The position numbers were made by a program, and so were the translations under genes. Positions 8,606 through 17,077 of a stretch of DNA of 64,000 nucleotides are shown in pieces (the stretch's first letter is position 1; every line of letters begins with the position of its first letter). Under the pieces are notes generated by a model that was given only the letters and a program-made list of their open reading frames with translations, ran no database searches and was not told the DNA's origin. Source of the stretch: Nocardia aurea. GTDB lineage: Bacteria; Actinomycetota; Actinomycetes; Mycobacteriales; Mycobacteriaceae. Where the stretch lies: contig NZ_QCYJ01000115.1 of the NCBI RefSeq assembly GCF_003123685.1, positions 124,001 to 188,000 on the forward strand, written 5' to 3'.

Positions 8606-9883
8606 GTGCGAATTTCGATACCCCTCACCGGAACCAGGGGGGACGTGCAACCGATCGTCGCGCTCGGCCTCGAGCTGCGCAGACGGGGGCACGACGTCCT
8701 CGTCGGGGCGCCGCCCAACCTGGTCGACTTCGTCGCGGCGACCGGTCTCGCCGCGCGGGCATGCGGGCCCGACATCCAGCGGCTCTACAGCTCCGACGAC
8801 GGTCAGCGGGCCTTGGCGGCGGGCAACACCCTGCGGCTGATGCGGATGGTCGGGCATCAGATGGCGGGATACGCCGAGCAGATGAACCGCGAGGTCATCG
8901 ATGTCTGCGCGGGCGCCGATCTCGTCGTCGCCACCACCGTCACCGAGGACAGAGCGAGTTCGGTCGCCGAGGCGCTGCGGATTCCGCTGGTGAGCCTGCA
9001 CTACTTCCCGTGTCGAGACAACGCGGCCTACCCGTTTCCGGGTGCGCTTCCGCCGCGATGGAATCCGCCCGCTCCCGTCAACCGGGCCACCTGGCTGATC
9101 GCCGAGAACCTGCGTCGTGTGGTGTTCATGCGCTACCTCAACGCCCTGCGCGATACCCTCGGGTTGCCGAAATCGCGGGCGAGCACCGCGGCGGTACTGG
9201 CTCGCGCCGGGGTGCCGGAAGTGCAGATCTACGATCCGGCGCTGGTGCCGGGCCTACCCGAACAGTGGGATGCGCGTAGACCGTTCACCGGATTCATGAC
9301 CCTCGACCGAGCCGCCCGCGAAGCGGTGGGCGAACTGGCGGGTGACCACGAGGCCATCCTCTCCTGGATCGGCGACGGCCCGGCGCCGGTGTTCTTCGGC
9401 TTCGGCAGCATGCCGATCCGCGACACCGCGGCGGTACTGGCCATGGTGCGCGACGTGTCGGCGCGGCTGGGGGTACGCGCGCTGGTGAGCGCGGGCTGGA
9501 GCGATCTGGACCCGGCCGATACGCGGTGGGAACCGGATCTGGCGGTGGTCGGCCCCTTCGCCCACGACGCGGTGTTCCCCCGGTGCGCCGCGGCGGTCCA
9601 TCACGGCGGGATCGGGACGCTGTTCGAAAGTCTGCGAGCCGGATTGCCGACGCTGGTGTGTTCGGTGTCGTTCGAACAGCCGATGTGGGGCGGGCAGGTC
9701 GAACGACTCGGTGTCGGCGCGCACCTGCCGTTCACACATCTGAACGCGGCCGCGCTCACCGAGGCGGTGGCCGCGCTGCTGACACCCGAACGCCGCGCCG
9801 CGGCCGCGGCATTCGCCCCGACCCTGATCACCGAAGGCGCGTGTGCCCACACCGCCGATATCATCGAGGCGCGAGTCGGGTGA
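8606..9883 (+). CDS. GT1-type (MGT/UGT-like) glycosyltransferase
   Basis: A 425-residue GT-B glycosyltransferase of the macrolide/sterol/rhamnosyl transferase type, transferring sugar from a nucleotide sugar to a lipophilic acceptor. The N-terminus RISIPLTGTRGDVQPIVALG is the typical acceptor-domain opening. The C-terminal half has PVFFGFGSMP and the donor-binding signature HHGGIGTLFESLRAGLP, followed by EQPMWGGQVERLGVG. The GTG at 8606 is chosen since it directly starts this block and has an AGAGG box 5 nt upstream. It is divergent from the GT4-P450 fusion and its stop overlaps the start of the ABC-2 permease (GTGA), so glycosylation and export of one product is a reasonable guess. Acceptor unknown. 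Confidence 0.85.
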   Translation: MRISIPLTGTRGDVQPIVALGLELRRRGHDVLVGAPPNLVDFVAATGLAARACGPDIQRLYSSDDGQRALAAGNTLRLMRMVGHQMAGYAEQMNREVIDVCAGADLVVATTVTEDRASSVAEALRIPLVSLHYFPCRDNAAYPFPGALPPRWNPPAPVNRATWLIAENLRRVVFMRYLNALRDTLGLPKSRASTAAVLARAGVPEVQIYDPALVPGLPEQWDARRPFTGFMTLDRAAREAVGELAGDHEAILSWIGDGPAPVFFGFGSMPIRDTAAVLAMVRDVSARLGVRALVSAGWSDLDPADTRWEPDLAVVGPFAHDAVFPRCAAAVHHGGIGTLFESLRAGLPTLVCSVSFEQPMWGGQVERLGVGAHLPFTHLNAAALTEAVAALLTPERRAAAAAFAPTLITEGACAHTADIIEARVG

Positions 9884-10641
9884 GCGCCCATATCGTCGCC
9901 GATTCGCTGGTCATGCTGCGTCGCTGCGCCAGACATACCCTGCGCAGTCGCGACACCCTGATCATCTCCCTGCTCATGCCGGTCCTGGTCATGCTGCTGT
10001 TCACCTACGTCTTCGGCGGCGCCATCGACGTGGGCGGACCGTATCTCGACTACGTGGTGCCGGGAATCATGCTGCTGTGCACCGGTTTCGGCTCCTCGAT
10101 CACCGCCACCGCGGTATCCACCGACATGACGCGGGGCAGTATCGACCGGTTCCGGACTTTGCCGATGTACCGCCAGGCGGTGCTGGCCGGGCATGTGGCG
10201 GAGGGAGTGCTGCGCAATCTGGCGGCCATCGCCATCGCGGTGGGCGTCGCGGTGGCTCTCGGCTATCGACCGCGGGCGAACCTGTGGGAATGGTCGGCGG
10301 CCATCGCGGTGATCACGCTGTTCGTGACCGCGATCTCCTGGATCGCCGTCGCGCTCGGGCTGGTGGCCAAGAATCCGGAAGCGGCGGGTGGACTGACCTA
10401 CGCGATCATGTTCATCCCGTACATCAGCAGCGCGTTCGTCCAGACCGCCACCATGCCGGGCTGGTTACGCGGCTTCGCCGACTACCAGCCCGCCACCCCC
10501 GTCATCGACACCGTGCGCAGTCTGCTCGGCGCCTCGGGATCGGGGGGTGTGGCCGCGCTCGCGGTCGCGTGGTGCCTGGCACTCGGGCTGCTCGGATTCG
10601 GCGGTGCGAGCATCGTGTTCGGCAGACTCTCGCACCGCTGA
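9880..10641 (+). CDS. ABC-2 type transporter permease (DrrB-like)
   Basis: A 253-residue integral membrane protein with about six hydrophobic segments, of the ABC-2/DrrB type that exports drugs, glycolipids or polysaccharide precursors. Typical elements are LLMPVLVMLLFTYVFGGAI near the first membrane span, the loop TDMTRGSIDRFRTLPM and the late PATPVIDTVRSLL region. GTG at 9880 overlaps the upstream glycosyltransferase stop by 4 bp, indicating translational coupling. No ATP-binding subunit is found next to it, in contrast with the usual DrrAB pairing, so it must borrow an ATPase encoded elsewhere or be non-canonical. Its stop lies 1 bp from the convergent galE stop. Confidence 0.85.
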   Translation: MSAHIVADSLVMLRRCARHTLRSRDTLIISLLMPVLVMLLFTYVFGGAIDVGGPYLDYVVPGIMLLCTGFGSSITATAVSTDMTRGSIDRFRTLPMYRQAVLAGHVAEGVLRNLAAIAIAVGVAVALGYRPRANLWEWSAAIAVITLFVTAISWIAVALGLVAKNPEAAGGLTYAIMFIPYISSAFVQTATMPGWLRGFADYQPATPVIDTVRSLLGASGSGGVAALAVAWCLALGLLGFGGASIVFGRLSHR

Positions 10642-10642
10642 A

Positions 10643-11623
10643 TCATCGGGCGCTGTGCGCGCGGGAACCGAGTGACCGCAGGAAGCTCCACGCGTCGGCG
10701 ACGATCTCGTCCAGATCGTCGTGGACGGGCTTCCAGCCCAGTTCGGCGACCGCCCGCGCGCTCGACGCGATCAGTACCGCGGGATCGCCGGGGCGGCGAG
10801 GCGCGTCCTGGGCGGCGATGGGCAGGCCGGTGACCCGCTCGCAGGCCGAGATGACCTGCCGCACCGAGAACCCGGTACCGCTGCCGAGGTTGTAGACGCG
10901 ATGGACGCCGGGCTCCGCGGCACCGAGCGCGAGCAGATGCGCCTGCGCCAGATCGCGGATGTGGATGTAGTCACGGACCGCGGTGCCGTCCTCGGTCGGC
11001 CAGTCGGTGCCGAAGACCGAGATGGCCTTGCGGTGACCGAGTGCGACCTGGAGCACCAGCGGGATGAGATGGGTTTCCACGACGCGGTTCTCACCGAGAC
11101 CGCCGTAGGCGCCCGCGACGTTGAAGTAGCGCAGGCTGGTCGCGGCCAGGCCGTGCGCGAGCGCGTAGGAGGTGATGGCGTGATCGATCGCGAGTTTCGA
11201 CGCGCCGTAGGGGTTGGTCGGGCGCGGCGCCGCGTCCTCGGTGATCGGCACCTGTTCCGGTTCGCCGTAGACGGCCGCGGTGGAGGAGAACACGAGCCGG
11301 GGTGTGCCCGCGTGCCGAATCGCCTCCAGGAGTTCGAGCGTTTTCACCACATTGCCGTGCCAGTACTTCTCCGGCTGCTGCACCGATTCGCCGACCAGCG
11401 ACTGCGCCGCGAAATGAAGGACGCCGTCGAAGGTCTCGGCCCGTAGTAGTGCGGGCGCGGCGTCGGCGATATCGCCCTCGACGAATCGCGCGCCCGAGGG
11501 AACGCCCTCGGCGTTACCCGTGCTGAGATCGTCGACGACGACGACCTCGTGACCGTCCTCCAGCAATACCTGCGCGCAGACACCGCCGACGTATCCGGCA
11601 CCACCCGTGACCAGAAGTTTCAC
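10643..11623 (-). CDS. galE: UDP-glucose 4-epimerase GalE
   Basis: Extended short-chain dehydrogenase that interconverts UDP-glucose and UDP-galactose with bound NAD; in mycolata it supplies UDP-galactose for the galactan of the arabinogalactan. The 326-residue length is usual for actinobacterial GalE. Visible are the dinucleotide loop VTGGAGYVGGVCAQ at the N-terminus, FSSTAAVYGEP with the catalytic Ser/Thr region and NPYGASKLAID with the catalytic Tyr-x3-Lys. The GTG start lies 3 bp after the ideR stop, so the two are almost certainly one transcript; the same dtxR-galE order is known from Corynebacterium. Confidence 0.95.
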   Translation of the reverse strand: MKLLVTGGAGYVGGVCAQVLLEDGHEVVVVDDLSTGNAEGVPSGARFVEGDIADAAPALLRAETFDGVLHFAAQSLVGESVQQPEKYWHGNVVKTLELLEAIRHAGTPRLVFSSTAAVYGEPEQVPITEDAAPRPTNPYGASKLAIDHAITSYALAHGLAATSLRYFNVAGAYGGLGENRVVETHLIPLVLQVALGHRKAISVFGTDWPTEDGTAVRDYIHIRDLAQAHLLALGAAEPGVHRVYNLGSGTGFSVRQVISACERVTGLPIAAQDAPRRPGDPAVLIASSARAVAELGWKPVHDDLDEIVADAWSFLRSLGSRAHSAR

Positions 11624-11626
11624 GTC

Positions 11627-12313
11627 TCAGACCAGCTTCACCTGGATGGCATGCGCCATTTCTTCGGACAATTCGAAATCGTTGTGACCGGGCACGGTGA
11701 TGATCACCGAACCCGGCTTGTTCTCGACCGTGACGCGCGCGTCGGGCACCACACCCGCCTCACGCAGTCGCCCGATGACCTCGGGATCAGTCTGGATGTG
11801 TTCGGCGAGCCTGCGCACCACCACCGCGTGGATCCGGCCCTGTGGCAGTTCCGACAGCCGCATCAGGCCCTCGCTCGCCGCCGACGAGACGGCGATCCCG
11901 AGTTCGTCCAGGCCGGGGATCGGGTTGCCGTAGGGGGACGTGGTGGGGTGGTTGAGCACCTCGACGAGACGGCGTTCGACGTCCTCGCTCATCACGTGTT
12001 CCCAGCGACAGGCCTCGGCGTGCACGTTCTGCCAATCGAGCCCGATGATGTCGACGAGCAACCGTTCGGCCAGACGATGCTTGCGCATCACCGCGACCGC
12101 CATACTTCTGCCCTTGTCGGTGAGCTCCAAGTGACGATCGCCCGCGACCAGCAGAAGTCCGTCGCGCTCCATTCGCGCGACCGTCTGGCTCACCGTCGGA
12201 CCGCTCTGTTCGAGGCGTTCGGCGATGCGGGCGCGCAGAGGCACCACGCCCTCCTCCTCGAGGTCGTAGATGGTACGGAGGTACATCTCCGTAGTGTCGA
12301 CCAGATCCTTCAC
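11627..12313 (-). CDS. ideR: iron-dependent repressor IdeR (DtxR family)
   Basis: Fe(II)-activated repressor of siderophore and iron-uptake genes and activator of storage genes. The 228-residue protein keeps all known metal ligands in register: Met10, His79, Glu83, His98, Cys102, Glu105 and His106. It has the N-terminal winged helix (ARIAERLEQSGPTVSQTVAR), the dimerisation domain with CRWEHVMSEDVERRL, and a C-terminal SH3-like domain from about residue 150. The GTG at 12313 has an AAGGGG box 6 nt upstream. No copy of the IdeR operator consensus (TTAGGTTAGGCTAACCTAA) was noticed in its own upstream region. It lies between sigB and galE as in related genomes. Confidence 0.97.
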   Translation of the reverse strand: MKDLVDTTEMYLRTIYDLEEEGVVPLRARIAERLEQSGPTVSQTVARMERDGLLLVAGDRHLELTDKGRSMAVAVMRKHRLAERLLVDIIGLDWQNVHAEACRWEHVMSEDVERRLVEVLNHPTTSPYGNPIPGLDELGIAVSSAASEGLMRLSELPQGRIHAVVVRRLAEHIQTDPEVIGRLREAGVVPDARVTVENKPGSVIITVPGHNDFELSEEMAHAIQVKLV

Positions 12314-12542
12314 CTGTTACCCCTTCGTTGGCACGAATTCTACCTACGCACCACAGCACTTCCGTTCGGCGCGATCGTCAGCCGTCGCGCGGTCGCCACG
12401 CTCGTCGACGACGTCCGCGCTGACGCACCCGCCGTGGGAATTCCGTCGGGGCACAGCAGGCCGGGCGTGTACGTTATAGCTCTATTTCTACTGCATAGGA
12501 ACGTTCTACGGGGCCGCCAGCTTCCCGCGTACCGTTGCGATC

Positions 12543-13832
12543 ATGGCCACTACACCTCGCGGCGAACATGAGACGCCGCTCCGGGCCGCGCCGACGCCGC
12601 GCCCGGAAACATCCGGCCGAGGAAAAGTCGTCTGGACGGACCGTTTCCTGGAGTATGCATGGACCCCGCAGCACCCGATGAAACCGGCGCGGTTGAAGTT
12701 CACCATGGCGCTCGCCGAAAGTCTCGGTTTGCTGGAAGGAATCGAGCGGCTGAACCCCGAACCCGCAGGTGTGAGCGATCTGTTACGCGTGCACACGGCC
12801 GAATACGTCGAGGCGGTCCGGCATGCCGTCCAGCCGCCCGGTCAACCGCAGGCGCCGCCGTTCGGGCTCGGGTCGGCCGATAATCCGGTCTTCCCGCAGA
12901 TGCACGCGGCGGCCTCGGTGATCGTGGGCGGGACGCTGGCCGCGGCGCGCGAGATCGCCGAGGGCCGCACCCGGCGCGCGATCAGCATCGGCGGCGGCAT
13001 GCATCACGCGATGCCGAATTCGGCGGCCGGGTTCTGCGTCTACAACGACGCGGCGGTGGCGATCTCCTGGCTGCTCGATCACGGTTTCGACCGCATCGCC
13101 TACCTCGACGTCGATGTCCACCACGGTGACGGGGTGCAGCGGGCGTTCTACGGCGATCCCCGGGTGCTCACCGTGTCCATCCATCAGCATCCGGCCACGC
13201 TGTGGCCGAATACCGGCTGGCCGGAGGAAACCGGCGTGGGCGCGGCCGAAGGCACCGCGATCAATCTGGCGGTGCTTCCCGGAACCCGGGATGCGCAGTG
13301 GTTGCGTGGATTCCACGCCGTGGTTCCCGGCGCGCTCGAGGCCTTCCGGCCGCAGATCGTGGTGAGCCAGTGCGGGGTCGACACCCACCGCGAGGATCCG
13401 CTCGCCGATCTCGAACTGACCGTCGACGGTCAGCGCGCGGCATTCCTGGCCATGCGCGAGCTGGCGGATCGCCACGCCGAGGGGCGCTGGCTCGCGGTCG
13501 GTGGTGGCGGATACGGACTGTACCGGGTGGTCCCGCGGGCCTGGACGCACCTGCTCGCCGCCGCGCTCGACCGCGATATCGCCCCCGAGACCCCGGTGCC
13601 GCAGGGGTGGATCGATATGATTCGCGCCGAGGCGCCGATGCTGGAACCGCCGCGCACGATGGGCGACGGCGGCGATATCGCCTATCGCCGGTGGGACGGT
13701 CCCGGCGGAACCGGCGAGACCGGTGACGCACGGTACGACCGTGCCCAACGCGCCGTCGACACGGCCGTTCTCGCCACGCGCAGAGCGAGCTTCGGACTGC
13801 TCGGCCTGGACCCGGAGGATCCCCGTGACTGA
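12543..13832 (+). CDS. acuC: acetoin utilization protein AcuC, class I-like lysine deacetylase
   Basis: A 429-residue zinc-dependent deacetylase of the arginase/HDAC fold. The active site is intact: GGGMHHA with the His pair 154-155, zinc ligands Asp191 and His193 in DVDVHHGDG, Asp280 in CGVDTH, and the transition-state Tyr324 in VGGGGYGLY. In Bacillus, AcuC removes acetyl groups from acetyl-CoA synthetase. Here the gene overlaps by 8 bp a Pat-type acetyltransferase gene, so the two probably form an acetylation/deacetylation pair. The ATG follows a TACCGT box by 7 nt, pointing to a leaderless transcript. Confidence 0.93.
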   Translation: MATTPRGEHETPLRAAPTPRPETSGRGKVVWTDRFLEYAWTPQHPMKPARLKFTMALAESLGLLEGIERLNPEPAGVSDLLRVHTAEYVEAVRHAVQPPGQPQAPPFGLGSADNPVFPQMHAAASVIVGGTLAAAREIAEGRTRRAISIGGGMHHAMPNSAAGFCVYNDAAVAISWLLDHGFDRIAYLDVDVHHGDGVQRAFYGDPRVLTVSIHQHPATLWPNTGWPEETGVGAAEGTAINLAVLPGTRDAQWLRGFHAVVPGALEAFRPQIVVSQCGVDTHREDPLADLELTVDGQRAAFLAMRELADRHAEGRWLAVGGGGYGLYRVVPRAWTHLLAAALDRDIAPETPVPQGWIDMIRAEAPMLEPPRTMGDGGDIAYRRWDGPGGTGETGDARYDRAQRAVDTAVLATRRASFGLLGLDPEDPRD

Positions 13833-16512
13833 TTCGCTGCCCGTTCCGGATTCGCCGGACACCCCGGCGGTGCCGCCACCGCCGCCGGTGCACTGGTTCG
13901 CCGACGTACTCGCCTCCGACGGCAGGGTGGTCCGGTTGCGCCCCATCACCGCCGAGGACGCGGAGCGGCTCCAGCGATTCCACGCGGCACTGTCCGACCG
14001 CACCAGGTACCTGCGCTACTTCGGTCCGTATCCACGCATTTCGGTCAAGGATCTCTATCGGACCACCCACGTCGACTATCACGATCGGGTCGGTCTCGTC
14101 GTCGAACTCGGCGAGCAGATCATCGCGGTCGGCCGCTACGAACTGCTCGATCGGCCCGGTCGGCGTGCCGCCGAGGTCGCGTTCGTGGTCGCCGACGAAC
14201 ATCAGGGCCGCGGTCTCGGCTCGATTCTGCTCGAGCATCTGGCGGGTTCGGCGGCCGAGAACAAGATCGAGACCTTCGTCGCCGAGGTACTCGCGGAGAA
14301 CACCACCATGGTGACGGTGTTCCGGGAGGCCGGCTACCAGGTGGAACGCAGCCGCGACGGTTCGGTGCTGCATCTGGAATTCGCGATCGACCCCACCGAA
14401 GCTCTTGTTTCCGTGCGCGATGCGCGCGAGCGGGCCTCCGAGGCGCGCAGTGTGGGCAATCTGCTCGCGCCGGGCTCGGTCGCGGTTATCGGGGCCACCC
14501 CGACGCCGGGCCGGGTCGGCGGGGTGGTGCTGGCCAATCTGCTGTCGGGTGTTTTCCAGGGGCCGGTGTACCCGGTGAACCCGAATCGACGTTCGGTGCG
14601 CGGGGTCCGGGCCTATCCGACGGTGCGCGATATCCCCGACGAGGTGGATCTCGCCCTGGTCGCCGTGCCCGCCGCCGCCATCGGTTCGGTACTCGACGAC
14701 TGCATGGCCAAGGGGGTGAAAGGTCTGGTCGTGCTGACAGCCGGTTTCGCCGAGACCGGTCCCGAAGGCTCGGCCGCCGAACGTGATCTCGTCGCGGCCG
14801 CGCGGGGACACGGTATGCGGGTGGTGGGTCCGAGCGCGCTCGGCATCGCCAACACCGATCCCGAGGTGTCGTTGAACGCGACGCTGGCCACGATCCTGCC
14901 CGCGCGGGGGCGCATCGGATTCTTCTGCCAGTCCGGCCCGCTCGGGGCGGCCATCCTCGGCGAGGCCGCGGCGCGCAATCTGGGGCTGTCGACCTTCGTC
15001 TCCGCGGGCAACCGCGCCGACGTCTCCGGTAACGACCTGCTCCAGTACTGGGACACCGCGCCCGATACCGATGTGATCCTGCTCTACCTGGAGAGTTTCG
15101 GTAATCCACGAAAGTTCTCCCGGATCGCGCGCCGGGTGGCCCGCACCAAACCGATCGTGGCGGTGAGCAGTGGCCGCCTGGCCGCGCGCGCTCAGCCGAC
15201 CGGTGACATGGATCGCTCGATCGTGCGAGATCTGTTCGCGCAGGCCGGAATCGTGCAGGTCGATTCGATCTCCGAACTCTTCGACTGCGCGGCGTTGTTG
15301 GGCTACCAGCCACTTCCCGCCGGCGGCAGACTCGCGGTGATCAGCAACAGCACGGCGCTGAGCTGGCTGGCGGTCGACGCGGCGCGCGGCGAGGGACTCG
15401 CGGTAGGCGACCCGGTGAACCTGGGCCCGCAGGCGACCCCGGGCGCGTTCCTCGACGCTCTGGTGGCCGCCCTGCGCAGTGACGAGACCGATTCCGTCAT
15501 CGTGGTTTTCGCGCCGCCGGTGCCGCTGCCGATGGCGGGTTTCGCCGACGCGATCCGCGCCGCGATCGCCGCCGTTCCCGACGCGGGCAAACCCGTGCTC
15601 ACCACGTTCGTGGCCGAACAGGGGATTCCGAATCTGCTGGCCGAGCGCGGCCCCGGCGGTACCGCGGTGCGTGGTTCCATTCCGTCGTATCCGGATCCCG
15701 AACGTGCCGCGCGGGCACTGGCCAGGGTGCGCCGATACGCCGAATGGCGCACCAAACCGGTATCCGCGGTGGTGCGGCCCGCGGGGATGGACACCGAAGC
15801 CGCCCGCGTCCTGGTGAACGATTGGATGAGGGAGGCGGGCGGGCGCTGGCTGACCGACCTGGAGACGGTGCGGCTGCTCGACTGCTACGGCATCGACGTC
15901 GTCACCTTCCGGGAGGTGCGCACCGCGGAGGAGGCGGTCGAGGCCGCCGAGGCACTCGGTTATCCGGTCGCGGCCAAGGCCACCGGCGAGGTCTGGCGGC
16001 GTCGCCCCGATCTGAGCGGGGTCCGATTGGATCTGTGGCGACCGGAGGCGGTGCGCCAGGCCTACCGCGATCTGGTCGAGATCTGCGGCGATCCCGTACT
16101 GCACATCCAGCAGATGGCGCCGACCGGAGTGGGTTGCATCCTGCGGGTCCAGGACGATCCGTCCTTCGGCTCGGTCATCGAATTCGGGCTGTCCGGGCTG
16201 ATCATCGAACTGCTCGGGGACCGCGCCTATCGGGCGCTGCCGCTGACCGAGGACGAATCGGTCGCCCTCATCGACGCACCGCGCGCGGCGGCTCTGCTGT
16301 CGGGCACTCCCGCAAGCCCCCGGGTGGACAAGGCGGCGTTGGTCGAACTCGCCCAGCGCATATCCGCGCTGTTCGACGATCTGCCCGAATTGCGTGAACT
16401 GTCGTGCGAACCGGTTCTGGCGTCACCGACCTCGGCCGCGATCCTGTACGCCCGTGTTCGTATAGGCCCGGAACCCAGCCGATTCGACGTCGGGCCACGC
16501 CGACTCGCGTGA
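13825..16512 (+). CDS. Pat-type protein acetyltransferase: GNAT domain plus NDP-forming acyl-CoA synthetase-like domains
   Basis: An 895-residue protein. Residues about 25-190 are a GNAT acetyltransferase with the acetyl-CoA loop HQGRGLG at 126-132. Residues about 210-660 resemble the CoA-binding and ligase domains of NDP-forming acetyl-CoA synthetase (VIGATPTPGRVGGVV at 221-235), and about 675-885 an ATP-grasp region. The phosphorylatable His found in active synthetases in a SHTG-like motif is absent: the site reads ARAQPTGDMD near 454-463, so the large part is probably a regulatory acyl-CoA sensor. The GNAT domain precedes it, the reverse of Salmonella Pat. GGAGGA stands 7 nt before the GTG start, inside the acuC 3' end. 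Confidence 0.9.
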   Translation: MTDSLPVPDSPDTPAVPPPPPVHWFADVLASDGRVVRLRPITAEDAERLQRFHAALSDRTRYLRYFGPYPRISVKDLYRTTHVDYHDRVGLVVELGEQIIAVGRYELLDRPGRRAAEVAFVVADEHQGRGLGSILLEHLAGSAAENKIETFVAEVLAENTTMVTVFREAGYQVERSRDGSVLHLEFAIDPTEALVSVRDARERASEARSVGNLLAPGSVAVIGATPTPGRVGGVVLANLLSGVFQGPVYPVNPNRRSVRGVRAYPTVRDIPDEVDLALVAVPAAAIGSVLDDCMAKGVKGLVVLTAGFAETGPEGSAAERDLVAAARGHGMRVVGPSALGIANTDPEVSLNATLATILPARGRIGFFCQSGPLGAAILGEAAARNLGLSTFVSAGNRADVSGNDLLQYWDTAPDTDVILLYLESFGNPRKFSRIARRVARTKPIVAVSSGRLAARAQPTGDMDRSIVRDLFAQAGIVQVDSISELFDCAALLGYQPLPAGGRLAVISNSTALSWLAVDAARGEGLAVGDPVNLGPQATPGAFLDALVAALRSDETDSVIVVFAPPVPLPMAGFADAIRAAIAAVPDAGKPVLTTFVAEQGIPNLLAERGPGGTAVRGSIPSYPDPERAARALARVRRYAEWRTKPVSAVVRPAGMDTEAARVLVNDWMREAGGRWLTDLETVRLLDCYGIDVVTFREVRTAEEAVEAAEALGYPVAAKATGEVWRRRPDLSGVRLDLWRPEAVRQAYRDLVEICGDPVLHIQQMAPTGVGCILRVQDDPSFGSVIEFGLSGLIIELLGDRAYRALPLTEDESVALIDAPRAAALLSGTPASPRVDKAALVELAQRISALFDDLPELRELSCEPVLASPTSAAILYARVRIGPEPSRFDVGPRRLA

Positions 16513-16602
16513 ACACGCCGAGCTTTCGCGCGATTCGTTAACACCCCATGACGCTTTTCCGATCTTGGGGGACCATCGATGTCCCCCGAGAAAGGCGTCC
16601 CC

Positions 16603-16908
16603 ATGAAGAAGTTCGGCCTGATCGCGTTGCCCCTGCTCGCCTGCGCACTCGCGGCGTGTTCGGTCTCCGTAGGTTCCGACCCGAAGATCGAGGAAACCGC
16701 GCTGGAGAAATCGGTCAAGCAGACTCTGACCGAGAAGGTCGGCCAAGAGCCGGACTCGATCGACTGCCCCGGAGATCTGGAGGGCACCGTCGGCACCACC
16801 ATGCGCTGCACCCTGTCCGCGGGCGGCGAGCAGATCGGCCTGACGGTCACGGTCACGACCGTGGAGGACGACACGGTCAACTACAACGTCGAGGTCGATC
16901 AGAGCTGA
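16603..16908 (+). CDS. DUF4333 lipoprotein
   Basis: A 101-residue small lipoprotein. MKKFGLIALPLLACALAAC is a signal peptide with lipobox ALAAC and acceptor Cys19, so the mature protein sits on the outer face of the membrane. The remaining about 80 residues form one DUF4333 domain with two cysteines (DCPGD and MRCTLS) likely to pair in a disulfide. Function is unknown; the family is common in mycolata. The ATG at 16603 is chosen because it starts the signal peptide and has a GAAAGG box 7 nt upstream, rather than the ATG 24 bp earlier. It is convergent with sigB. Confidence 0.85.
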   Translation: MKKFGLIALPLLACALAACSVSVGSDPKIEETALEKSVKQTLTEKVGQEPDSIDCPGDLEGTVGTTMRCTLSAGGEQIGLTVTVTTVEDDTVNYNVEVDQS

Positions 16909-16923
16909 TCCACCCCGGCGAAA

Positions 16924-16942
16924 CCCCGCGTCGACAGCGGGG
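16924..16942 (+). terminator. GC stem-loop after the DUF4333 gene
   Basis: CCCCGC (16924-16929) pairs with GCGGGG (16937-16942) across a 7-nt loop, 16 bp after the lipoprotein stop. There is no U tract, as is common in high-GC actinobacteria. Confidence 0.4.
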
Positions 16943-17054
16943 CGCATCGCTGGAGAACAGAGTTCGCCGACCGGTTCGCGCGGGCCCGGAGGGGACGGGA
17001 CGCGCGTGGGCCGGTCGGCGCTCGACGGTGCCCCTGACGGACTACCGAGTCGAA

Positions 17055-17073
17055 GGGGGGACGAATCCCCCCC
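17055..17073 (-). terminator. G6/C7 hairpin downstream of sigB
   Basis: A run of six G (17055-17060), a 6-nt loop ACGAAT and seven C (17067-17073) lie 5 bp beyond the sigB stop. On the sigB strand this is a strong short stem followed by TTCG, consistent with a terminator between convergent genes. Confidence 0.5.
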
Positions 17074-17077
17074 GGAA

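Noticed and set aside
9880..10641. complete ABC exporter
   Set aside because: Only the permease is present; no Walker-type ATPase gene is adjacent on either strand.
12314..12542. IdeR self-regulatory box upstream of ideR
   Set aside because: No sequence close to the 19-bp IdeR operator was found; only AT-rich promoter-like sequence near 12470-12500.
13261..16104. 947-codon open frame antisense to acuC and the Pat gene
   Set aside because: Opposes two genes with intact catalytic motifs; no ribosome binding site or domain of its own.
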